Shown in pieces: positions 9,540-17,354 of a stretch of DNA of 42,672 bases; the stretch's first letter is position 1; each line of letters begins with the position of its first letter. The stretch comes from a bacterium (GTDB lineage Bacteria > Actinomycetota > Acidimicrobiia > Acidimicrobiales > RAAP-2), in assembly GCA_027365055.1 (NCBI GenBank), contig DAHXOD010000002.1:1-42672 (forward strand). The letters run 5' to 3'. A model generated the notes under the pieces. The model searched no databases, was not told the DNA's origin, and was given only the letters and a program-made list of their open reading frames with translations. The position numbers were made by a program, and so were the translations under genes.

Positions 9540-10517
9540 ATGGAGCATCGAGAGGAACGAGTGCCGATGGCGAGCAGTGATCCGGCGGTGGTCGTCGAGG
9601 GCCTGACCAAGTCCTACGGCCACGTGCGCGCCGTGGACGGCGTCAGCTTCGAGGTGGGCCGGGGGGAGGTCTTCGCCCTCCTCGGACCGAACGGCGCCGG
9701 CAAGACGACGACGATCGAGGTCTTGGAGGGCTTTCGGAGCCGCGACGCCGGACAGGTGGAGGTATTGGGCCTCGACCCGGCAGTCGAAGCCACCAGTCGC
9801 CAGCTGCGCGAGTGCATGGGTGTGGTCCTCCAGGAGCTCGCGATCGAACCGTTCCTGACGGTGCGGCGAGTCCTCGATCGCCATGCCGGGTTCTTTCCCC
9901 GCCCCCGTCCGGTCGACGAGGTCCTCCACCTGGTGGGGCTCGAGGAGAAGGCGGGAAAGCGGGTCAAGACCCTGTCGGGTGGTCAGCAACGCCGGCTCGA
10001 CCTTGCCCTCGGGATCATCGGTGATCCCGAACTGCTGATCCTCGACGAGCCGACCACCGGGTTCGATCCGGCTGCCCGCCGTCAAGCCTGGGAGCTGGTG
10101 GCCGGCCTGTCGGAACGGGGGACGACGGTGATCCTCACCACCCACTATCTCGACGAAGCCGAGGCGCTGGCATCGCGGGTGGCGGTGATCACCGGGGGTC
10201 GGATCGTCGCAGAAGGAACACCCGAGTCGCTCGGAGGGAGAGACCGCGGGGCGTGCCGGATCCGGTTCCGTCTTCCCCCGGACACCGCACCGGAGTCGCT
10301 GCCGGTGGCGGTCGATCGAACGATGCAGGGAGCGATCGAGATCACCACCGACGAGGAGATCGCCGTGCTCGCCACGCTGGCCAACTGGGCGCTCGACCAC
10401 CAGGTGGAAGTGGTCAATCTGACCGTCGAACGGCTCACGCTCGAAGACGTCTATCTCCGCCTGGTCGGTGAAGATTCCGGCGATGGCGCCGACTCCGATG
10501 ACCGGGATCTCACGTGA
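9540..10517 (+). CDS. ABC transporter ATP-binding protein (ABC-2/drug exporter type)
   Basis: LLGPNGAGKTTTIEVLEGF (Walker A), LSGGQQRRLDLALGIIGDPELLILDEPTTGFDP. Confidence 0.96.
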   Translation: MEHREERVPMASSDPAVVVEGLTKSYGHVRAVDGVSFEVGRGEVFALLGPNGAGKTTTIEVLEGFRSRDAGQVEVLGLDPAVEATSRQLRECMGVVLQELAIEPFLTVRRVLDRHAGFFPRPRPVDEVLHLVGLEEKAGKRVKTLSGGQQRRLDLALGIIGDPELLILDEPTTGFDPAARRQAWELVAGLSERGTTVILTTHYLDEAEALASRVAVITGGRIVAEGTPESLGGRDRGACRIRFRLPPDTAPESLPVAVDRTMQGAIEITTDEEIAVLATLANWALDHQVEVVNLTVERLTLEDVYLRLVGEDSGDGADSDDRDLT

Positions 10518-11317
10518 AGGCCGCATCCGCCCACGGCAACTTCAGGGGCCTGAGCGATCTCCGGCTGGTCGGACGTCAGATCTTCTACGAGCAGCTCAGC
10601 TTCTGGCTCAACCCGGTGGCCGCGATCTTCACCGTCGGGTTCAGTGTGATCTTCCTCGTCCTGCTGGGTGCCACCGGGGGCAGCTCACGCGTGGGCTCCC
10701 TCGGTGGTATCCGGGCCATCCAGTACTACGTGCCCGGATTCGTCGCCTACGGGGTGATGTCGACGTGCTTCAACACACTGGCCGTCGCACTGGTGATCCG
10801 CCGGGAGACAGGCCTGCTGAAACGGATGCGTCTGTCTCCGCTGCCGACGTGGGTGATGCTGGCGGGGGTGACCGGAAGTGTCCTGGTGATCTCGATGGTC
10901 CAGGTCGGTCTCCTCTTGTTCATCGGCAGGGTCGCGTACGGCGTGGTGTTGCCTGAGGAGTTGGGCGCGCTGGTGGTCGCAGTGGTCGTCGGGGTGGTCT
11001 GCTTCACCGCGCTCGGGATCGCTACCAGTACGCTCATCCCCAACCAGGACTCGGGCGGTCCCGTCGTCGGCGTGGTGTTCTTCGTCCTGTTGTTCCTGTC
11101 GGGCCTGTGGTATCCGCTGAAGCCGGGATCGACCCTGGCGAACATCTCGGGGTACTTCCCGATCCGCCACCTGATGCTGGCGACCTTCGCACCATTCGAC
11201 TCACGACCCGGTGCGTCGCCGTGGGACTGGCACGACCTCTGGATCGTGGGTGTGTGGGGACTGGCCGCGGTCGCGGTCGCCGCCCGGCGTTGGCGCTGGG
11301 CACCGCGCAAGGACTGA
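10514..11317 (+). CDS. ABC-2 type transporter permease
   Basis: 267-aa polytopic protein overlapping the ATPase by 4 bp; RRETGLLKRMRLSPLPTWVMLAG, LSGLWYPL. Confidence 0.92.
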   Translation: MKAASAHGNFRGLSDLRLVGRQIFYEQLSFWLNPVAAIFTVGFSVIFLVLLGATGGSSRVGSLGGIRAIQYYVPGFVAYGVMSTCFNTLAVALVIRRETGLLKRMRLSPLPTWVMLAGVTGSVLVISMVQVGLLLFIGRVAYGVVLPEELGALVVAVVVGVVCFTALGIATSTLIPNQDSGGPVVGVVFFVLLFLSGLWYPLKPGSTLANISGYFPIRHLMLATFAPFDSRPGASPWDWHDLWIVGVWGLAAVAVAARRWRWAPRKD

Positions 11318-11393
11318 GCGGCGAGGCAGGTGGCGGCCGTCGATTGCCAGGCTGGGGAGCGGCCCCGACTCCCTCGGACGGTCCCGCAGTCCC

Positions 11394-12191
11394 TCAGACC
11401 CTGGCGGTGTCCCTGCGGAACCGCCAGGCGGCGCCTCCGGTGAAGATGACCAGCCACGCCACCAGGTTCGCCACCCAGGTCCAGTCGAAGGCTCCCTGGA
11501 CCAGGGGGTAGTGGACGAGCTGGTTCAGCCCGTAGAGGGGGGTGTAGGCGGCCAGCATCCGCAAGGTGTGGGAGAACTGGCTCAGGGGAACGAACAGTCC
11601 ACCCCCGAACGAGAACAGCACCAGAGCGAAGCCGATAACCTGCATCACGTTCTCGGACGGGAGCAGGTAGCCGACGCAGAGCCCGAAGGCGGCAAAGAGC
11701 AGCGACCCGATCCACACCGCGGCCGCGGTGGCCACCCACAGGCCGACCGGCATGGACGGCTTGTGGGTCAGGATGCCGGCAAGGTAGACGGCCAAGACAG
11801 CGGCGAGGCCGAGCACCAACGAGGTGGCCATCTTCATGGCGATGTACGCGGCCGGCCGGAGGGGCGTGATCCGGAGCTGGCGGCTCCATCCCGAGAGTCT
11901 CTCGACCGACACCATCGCTCCGCCACTGGAGGTGGCGAGCACCGCGCCGTAGAGGGCCATCGAGATCATGACGAACGCCGACTCGTTGCCCCGGCCGATC
12001 CGTTGGTCCGCGTAGGTGCTGTTGAGCCCGAAGATGAGGAAGAAGAACACCGGGAACACGACGGTGAAGATCACCGTGCGGCGGTTCCGCAGGAGCCGGC
12101 GCACTTCGAGGCGCACGATGGCGAGGGAGAAGCCGCCAAGGGGCGGCGTCGTGCGCCCGGCCTGGTCGAGCGTGCCCGGGGTGGCGGTCAC
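11394..12191 (-). CDS. ABC-2 type transporter permease
   Basis: 265-aa polytopic protein; VERLSGWSRQLRITPLRPAAYIAMKM, FSFGGGLFVPLSQFSHTLRMLAAYTPLYGLNQLV. Confidence 0.92.
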   Translation of the reverse strand: MTATPGTLDQAGRTTPPLGGFSLAIVRLEVRRLLRNRRTVIFTVVFPVFFFLIFGLNSTYADQRIGRGNESAFVMISMALYGAVLATSSGGAMVSVERLSGWSRQLRITPLRPAAYIAMKMATSLVLGLAAVLAVYLAGILTHKPSMPVGLWVATAAAVWIGSLLFAAFGLCVGYLLPSENVMQVIGFALVLFSFGGGLFVPLSQFSHTLRMLAAYTPLYGLNQLVHYPLVQGAFDWTWVANLVAWLVIFTGGAAWRFRRDTARV

Positions 12192-13144
12192 CGCCCACCT
12201 CCGTGGTGCGCGGCGGTCACCTGGTGCGCCGGCGGCCCGTCTCCGGTGAGGGCGACGAACGCATCCTCGAGTCCGAGCGCCGTGATCTCCACGTCCTTGG
12301 CGTCCGTGCTGGTCAGCAGGTACCGGGCGACGGCGTCGCTGTCGGCACAGTGGACCACCACGGTGGTCGTCCGGACCTCCACCCGTTCCACTCCGGGCAG
12401 GCCCGACAAGGCCGCTTGGTCAGGATCGGGCAGGGTGGCCCGCACGGTCCGCCCCGAGGCCATGGCCTTCACCTCGGCTGCCGTGCCGTCGGCCACGATC
12501 TCGCCCTTGCGGACCAGCACGACGCGGTCGGCGTAGGCGTCAGCCTCTTCGAGATAGTGGGTGGCGAACACGATGGTGCGCCCTGCCTCGGCGTCGTGGC
12601 GGATGGCCGCCCAAAAGCTTCGCCGTCCTTCGACGTCCATCCCCTGGGTGGGCTCGTCGAGCAGCAGCAGATCAGGATCGGGGAGCAGAGCCATGGCGAA
12701 GCGGAGTCGTTGCTGCTCGCCCCCCGAGCACTTCCCGACGAGGCGACCAGCGACCGAAGTGATGCCGGCCCGTGACATCACCTCGGCGGGTGGGCGGGTG
12801 TCGGCGAAGAGGTGTGCGGTGTAGGCGACGGTCTCGGCCACGGTGAGATCCTTCAGCAGGCCACCGCTCTGCATCACCGCAGAGACGAGCCCCCGGCGCA
12901 CTGCTTGGGCCGGGTCCATCCCATAGACGGCGACCCGACCGGCGGTGGGTTCGGAGAGCCCGAGCACCAGGTCGATGGTCGTCGTCTTGCCGGCCCCGTT
13001 CGGGCCGAGGAATGCCACGACCTCACCCGGTTGGATGGACAGGTCGATACCCCGGACCGCTTCGACGGCGCCGAATTGCTTGTGCACGCCCTCGAGCCCG
13101 ATCGCCGGGGGTGACGGGGAGAGGGTCGGTTGCCGATCGTCCAT
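12188..13144 (-). CDS. ABC transporter ATP-binding protein
   Basis: FLGPNGAGKTTTIDLVLGLSEPTAG, KCSGGEQQRLRFAMALLPDPDLLLLDEPTQGMDVEGR; ends with 4-bp overlap into the permease. Start taken at MDDRQPTLS. Confidence 0.95.
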   Translation of the reverse strand: MDDRQPTLSPSPPAIGLEGVHKQFGAVEAVRGIDLSIQPGEVVAFLGPNGAGKTTTIDLVLGLSEPTAGRVAVYGMDPAQAVRRGLVSAVMQSGGLLKDLTVAETVAYTAHLFADTRPPAEVMSRAGITSVAGRLVGKCSGGEQQRLRFAMALLPDPDLLLLDEPTQGMDVEGRRSFWAAIRHDAEAGRTIVFATHYLEEADAYADRVVLVRKGEIVADGTAAEVKAMASGRTVRATLPDPDQAALSGLPGVERVEVRTTTVVVHCADSDAVARYLLTSTDAKDVEITALGLEDAFVALTGDGPPAHQVTAAHHGGGR

Positions 13145-13229
13145 CAGGATCGGTGCCGCCGGCTCCGGGCCGCACCGATCCGGCCGTCCCCGAGCTCGAC
13201 CGCGCTCCGTATGCGAACCTTCGCCTTGC

Positions 13230-13259
13230 ATCGCACGATGCGAGTATCGCACGAGTGCG
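13230..13259. promoter_or_regulatory. Candidate operator: two overlapping inverted/direct repeats upstream of ABC ATPase
   Basis: TCGCA-CGA-TGCGA (13231-13243) and CGCAC-GA-GTGCG (13248-13259), with direct repeat ATCGCACGA at 13230 and 13246 (16-bp period), between divergent starts 13144(-) and 13296(+). Confidence 0.5.
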
Positions 13260-13295
13260 GTGGTTCGCAGCGGGTGCCGCCGCTATGGTCCGACG

Positions 13296-13940
13296 ATGGC
13301 CGTCCTCCACCAGGCGACGTTGGTTCCGTCCAAGATCGAGCTGTTCCGGAGATGGGTGCCCGGCCAGCCGTGGCTCGGTGGTGCCGACGCATCGACGGTG
13401 GAATCGGTCGGCGCGTTTCGCTTCGACGATCCCGCCGGTCAGGTCGGGATCGAGACCCACCTGTTGCGGACCGCGGACAACCGGACGATCCAGGTTCCCG
13501 TGACCTACCGGGCGGAGCCGACGGCGGGCGCCGAGTCGTCGTTGATCGGCACCATGCAGCACTCGGTGCTGGGGGAACGATGGGTGTACGACGCGTGCGG
13601 CGACCCGGTCTACGTGCAGGCGGTGGCGACCGCGATCTGGCACGGCGGCACCCAGGCGGAACTGGAGGTGGTGACCGCCACCGGGCGTCAACGTCGGGAA
13701 CCGACCACGCTGGCGTGGGGCAGCGGCTCGTCCGATGTGGCGGTCGAGACCGTCGGGTCGCTGTCCGCGTCGGTCCAAGGGACGGTGACCGTGGTGCGAG
13801 CCGACCAGGTTGAGCTGACCGTCATGCGAGTTGTCGAAGACGAACCGTCCGGAGCGGCCCACGACGGGACGCAGCGCTTGGTGGGCACGTGGCCCGGGCA
13901 TGAGGTTCCCGCAGTGCTGGTGCTCGCCCGGATCGGCTGA
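13296..13940 (+). CDS. Stand-alone maltokinase N-terminal cap-like domain protein
   Basis: MAVLHQATLVPSKIELFRRWVPGQPWLGG...FRFDDPAGQVGIETHLLRTADNRTIQVPVTYRAEPTAGAESSLIGTMQHSVLGERWVYDACGDPVYV: resembles the Mak_N_cap region; no kinase domain follows. Confidence 0.65.
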   Translation: MAVLHQATLVPSKIELFRRWVPGQPWLGGADASTVESVGAFRFDDPAGQVGIETHLLRTADNRTIQVPVTYRAEPTAGAESSLIGTMQHSVLGERWVYDACGDPVYVQAVATAIWHGGTQAELEVVTATGRQRREPTTLAWGSGSSDVAVETVGSLSASVQGTVTVVRADQVELTVMRVVEDEPSGAAHDGTQRLVGTWPGHEVPAVLVLARIG

Positions 13941-13959
13941 GGCCGATCCTCGGGGTCGG

Positions 13960-14742
13960 GTGCCGGCCGACCCCGCGTGACGTGAGATCTCCGACCAGGC
14001 ATGCGAGCACGTCGCTCCGCCGGGCCAGTGCGATGAAATGCCCTTCATCGGGGTACGACGAGCGGGTGGCCCCCGGAATCCGACGGGCCAGCTCGCGACC
14101 CCGAGCGTCAGGGACGAGCGTGTCGGCTCCACCTTGGAAGGCGTGAACCGGGACGGTGACCTCCTCTGGCGTGAATCCCCAGGGCGCACTCACGGCGAGG
14201 TACTCGTCGACCCCCCCCACGCGGATCAGCCGACCCCGCACCGAGCAGGGCGGGGAGCCACGGTCCGAGTTCGGCAATCGCCCTGGCCTCGCCGTCCGGC
14301 AGATCCTTCACCGCCTGGCGGAAGAGCACTCTCGGGGCATGTCGCGCCGGCAACCTCGTGAGGACGAAGTAACTCTGGGCGGCGATAGGTGCATAGTTGG
14401 AGAGGCTCATCAGGGCGCGGTCGAGGCGGTTCAGCTCCTTCAGCGTGGCCCGATCATCGAGCAGCGGCACCAGGTCGGCATGCACCCACGAGAGGATGTC
14501 GTGGCCGGGGCTGCGGCCGACCCCGGGCCGACCCCGGGCCGATCCGGTGAGATGACGCGGAGACCCAGCTCCCGGGCGCCGTCGTCGGCCGGACCGACAT
14601 CGTGGCCACTCACCAGTCCGCCGCGGCAGTTCACCACCGGCGTCCCGTCCACATCCCCGTACAGCGGGTCACCGACCGTGCGTCGGTCGGGGAGCACGAG
14701 TGTCCCGTCGCCGAGGGCACGCCTCAAGAGGGGACCCAACAA
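13960..14742 (-). pseudogene. Alpha/beta hydrolase, degraded (two frameshifts, catalytic-Ser region apparently missing)
   Basis: Three minus-strand pieces: LPDRRTVGDPLYGDVDGTPVVNCRGG...VISPDRPGVG / RSPGHDILSWVHADLVPLLDD...LPDGEARAIAELGPWLPALLGAGSADPRG / GVDEYLAVSAPWGFTPEEVTVPVHAFQGGADTLVPDARGRELARRIPGATRSSYPDEGHFIAL. Asp and His regions present, no GxSxG. Boundaries approximate. Confidence 0.82.
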
Positions 14743-14781
14743 GTGATCCGGCGAGCGCCACGATGCGATGCGATGCGGGCG

Positions 14782-15531
14782 TTACCGGAAGCGGTCCATC
14801 GCAGCGTCGACCACCTGTTGGCTGGGGGGATGGCTGAGCGGCGTCGACGCCTGGCGGTCCGCGACCAGACCGTCGAGGATGAGCGTCATGTATCGCTTCC
14901 AGAGGTCGGGGTCGTTCACCCCGACGTAGTCGGCGACGGCTCCGAGCATGGTCACCAGCATCGGCACGTCGTTGACCACCACGTCCGGTCGCAGGGTCCC
15001 CGCCGCCTGCGCCCGCTCGACGATGGCCGTGAGGAGGGGAGTGACGATGTCGCGGAGCCGGGAGGTGTCCGCACTCGCGAACTCGCTGTGCAGCAGCACA
15101 TCGCGCAGGCCTCGGTTGCCGACCTGCCATTCGAGCGCCTGCTCGACGAAGTGGACGAAGCCTTCCCACGGGTCGTCGAACGTCGACGCCGCATGGGCGA
15201 GTACGACGATGTTCTCGATCTTGTCCTCGAACAAGGCGCCGACGAGTGCCTCCTTGTTGGGGAACCGGCGGTATACCGTCCCCACCCCGACGCCTGCTGC
15301 CGCGGCCACGTCGTCGAGGGAGGCGTCGAGGCCCCGTTCGGCGAACACCTCGGCGGCCGCGGCCAACACCTTCTGGCGGTTGCGTTCGGCGTCGGCCCGC
15401 AACTTGTGGGTCGCGCAGCTGCAGTCGGTGCCGTCGGACGCTCCGGCGCCACCGACGGCTGGTGGGGAGGCACCCGCGGCCGGCTCGGGAGGCACGGGCG
15501 GCTCCCTCGGGGGGCTGGTTCGCTGATTCAC
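14782..15531 (-). CDS. TetR/AcrR family transcriptional regulator
   Basis: NRQKVLAAAAEVFAERGLDASLDDVAAAAGVGVGTVYRRFPNKEALVGALF (TetR HTH). Confidence 0.96.
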   Translation of the reverse strand: MNQRTSPPREPPVPPEPAAGASPPAVGGAGASDGTDCSCATHKLRADAERNRQKVLAAAAEVFAERGLDASLDDVAAAAGVGVGTVYRRFPNKEALVGALFEDKIENIVVLAHAASTFDDPWEGFVHFVEQALEWQVGNRGLRDVLLHSEFASADTSRLRDIVTPLLTAIVERAQAAGTLRPDVVVNDVPMLVTMLGAVADYVGVNDPDLWKRYMTLILDGLVADRQASTPLSHPPSQQVVDAAMDRFR

Positions 15532-15556
15532 GGAATATCCATCCTACGTCGGTGTT

Positions 15557-15624
15557 GAAGCGGAGGAGATACCTCCGTATGGTGCTACCGTAGTACCTGA
15601 AGCGGAGAACATACCTCCGGATGA
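15557..15624. promoter_or_regulatory. Candidate TetR operator array: two 26-bp direct repeats flanking a near-palindrome
   Basis: TGAAGCGGAGGAGATACCTCCGTATG (15557-15582) and TGAAGCGGAGAACATACCTCCGGATG (15599-15624), with GGTGCTACCGTAGTACC (15582-15598) between; lies between the divergent TetR and MFS genes. Confidence 0.75.
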
Positions 15625-15673
15625 GAATCGCTCGCCTCGACGGGTGTGGGCATGTCTCGACCGGGATGGGCAG

Positions 15674-17251
15674 ATGAACAACCAGAACGTCAGTGTGCAA
15701 AGGAGACGTGCCATGGCAAGCCACGAGTCGAACGAGCCGGCCGGCATCCCGTCGGCGTCCCTGAATCCCCACCACGACCGACGGTGGCTGATCTTGGCCG
15801 TGCTCGGTCTCGCCCAGCTCATGGTCGTGCTCGACGCCACCATCGTGAACATCGCCTTGCCCACCGCGCAGCACGCCCTCAGGTTCTCCGATGCCGACCG
15901 TCAGTGGATCGTGACCGGGTACGCGCTCGCCTTCGGCAGCCTGCTGCTGCTCGGAGGCCGCCTCTCCGACATGATCGGTCGCAAGCGAGCCCTGATGATC
16001 GGTCTCAGCGGCTTCGCCGTGGCCTCGGCGCTCGGCGGGTTCTCGACCAGCTTCGCCATGCTGTTGGCGGCGCGAGTGCTCCAGGGATCGTTCGGTGCAC
16101 TGCTGGCCCCCGCAGCGTTGGCCATGTTGACCACGACCTTCACGGATCCGTCGGAGCGCGGACGGGCGTTCGGCATCTACGGAGCCATCGCCGGCGGTGG
16201 TGGCGCCATCGGCCTTCTGCTCGGAGGGTTCCTGACCTCCTACGTGTCGTGGCGCTGGACGCTCTTCGTGAACCTGGCGATCGGCGCGGTGGCGATCGCC
16301 GGCGCCGCTGTGCTGCTGTCCAACAGCCGGACCACCGCCCGCCCCCGCCTGGATCTGCCGGGTGTCTTCACTGCCACCGCCGGCCTGTTCGCACTCGTCT
16401 ATGGGTTCTCCCACGCGGAGACCACCTCGTGGGGGGACGCCTACACCGTGATCAGCCTGGCGGTCGCCGTCGTGCTGCTCGTGGTGTTCGTGGCCATCGA
16501 GCGGCGGGTCTCCCAGCCGCTCCTGCCCTTGCGGATCGTCGTCGATCGGAACCGCGGAGGTGCGTTCATCGCCATGTTCGCGGCCGGTGCCGCGATGTCC
16601 GGCACCTTCCTCTTCCTCACCTACTACATGCAGGGCACGCTCCAGTACTCGCCCATCGTGACCGGATTCGCCTACCTGCCGCTGATCGTCGGGCTGATCG
16701 GTTCCGCCCAGGTCGCCACCAACGTGCTGCTTCCGCGTTTCGGACCCAAGTTCATGGTGGCCATCGGCATGCTGGTCGCCTCGTTGGCCATGGTGCTGCT
16801 CACCCGGACCGGGCTGCACTCGAGCTATGTCACGGTGCTGCTCCCCGCGCTGGTCATCCTCGGCGTCGGGTTCGGACTGATCATGGCCCCGTCGATGAGC
16901 GTCGCCACGCTCGGGGCGGCACGAGATGCCGGGGTCGCGTCGGCCATGGTCAACACGACCCAGCAGGTCGGCGGTTCGATCGGCACCTCGCTGCTGAACA
17001 CCCTCGGCGCCAGCGCGGCCGCGGCCTTCGTGCTCGGCAACCACGCGACGGTGACCTCGTCCACGCTGCTCCAGGCGGAGGCCACCGTGCACGGGTACCA
17101 CTCGGTGTTCTCGTACTCAGCCGTGTTTCTGGCGGTCGGCGCGGTCGTCGCCGGCCTGTTGCTGCGGCGGGGAGCCATGGCTGCGCTGGCGAAGGAGGCC
17201 GGCGGGGGAGAAGGCAGCGACGAAGCGGAGAACGTGCTGGTGGTGGTCTGA
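15674..17251 (+). CDS. MFS transporter, DHA2 (14-TM) drug exporter family
   Basis: Polytopic; MVVLDATIVNIALPTAQHAL, GGRLSDMIGRKRALMIG, ARVLQGSFGALLAPAALAMLTTTF. Start may be 15644, 15674 or 15713. Confidence 0.95.
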   Translation: MNNQNVSVQRRRAMASHESNEPAGIPSASLNPHHDRRWLILAVLGLAQLMVVLDATIVNIALPTAQHALRFSDADRQWIVTGYALAFGSLLLLGGRLSDMIGRKRALMIGLSGFAVASALGGFSTSFAMLLAARVLQGSFGALLAPAALAMLTTTFTDPSERGRAFGIYGAIAGGGGAIGLLLGGFLTSYVSWRWTLFVNLAIGAVAIAGAAVLLSNSRTTARPRLDLPGVFTATAGLFALVYGFSHAETTSWGDAYTVISLAVAVVLLVVFVAIERRVSQPLLPLRIVVDRNRGGAFIAMFAAGAAMSGTFLFLTYYMQGTLQYSPIVTGFAYLPLIVGLIGSAQVATNVLLPRFGPKFMVAIGMLVASLAMVLLTRTGLHSSYVTVLLPALVILGVGFGLIMAPSMSVATLGAARDAGVASAMVNTTQQVGGSIGTSLLNTLGASAAAAFVLGNHATVTSSTLLQAEATVHGYHSVFSYSAVFLAVGAVVAGLLLRRGAMAALAKEAGGGEGSDEAENVLVVV

Positions 17252-17307
17252 TCGGAGCGGAGACCGGGGTGGCCGTTCGAGCACGCCTGCCTGCCCCCCC
17301 GCCGCCT

Positions 17308-17330
17308 TGCCCGACCACGCGGGTCGGGCA
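17308..17330. terminator. Candidate terminator hairpin between convergent MFS and APC genes
   Basis: TGCCCGACC-ACGCG-GGTCGGGCA: perfect 9-bp GC-rich stem, 5-nt loop; no U-tract. Confidence 0.5.
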
Positions 17331-17354
17331 GCGATCAGTCCCGTGACAACGTGG

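Noticed and set aside
10685-12198. Long minus-strand ORFs (161 and 483 aa) across the convergent ABC genes
   Set aside because: Composition and overlap mark them as shadow ORFs; ABC permeases have clear membrane topology in their own frames.
14669-17101. 810-aa minus-strand ORF across TetR and MFS genes
   Set aside because: Antisense/shifted shadow ORF in high-GC DNA; the MFS and TetR proteins in other frames are unambiguous.
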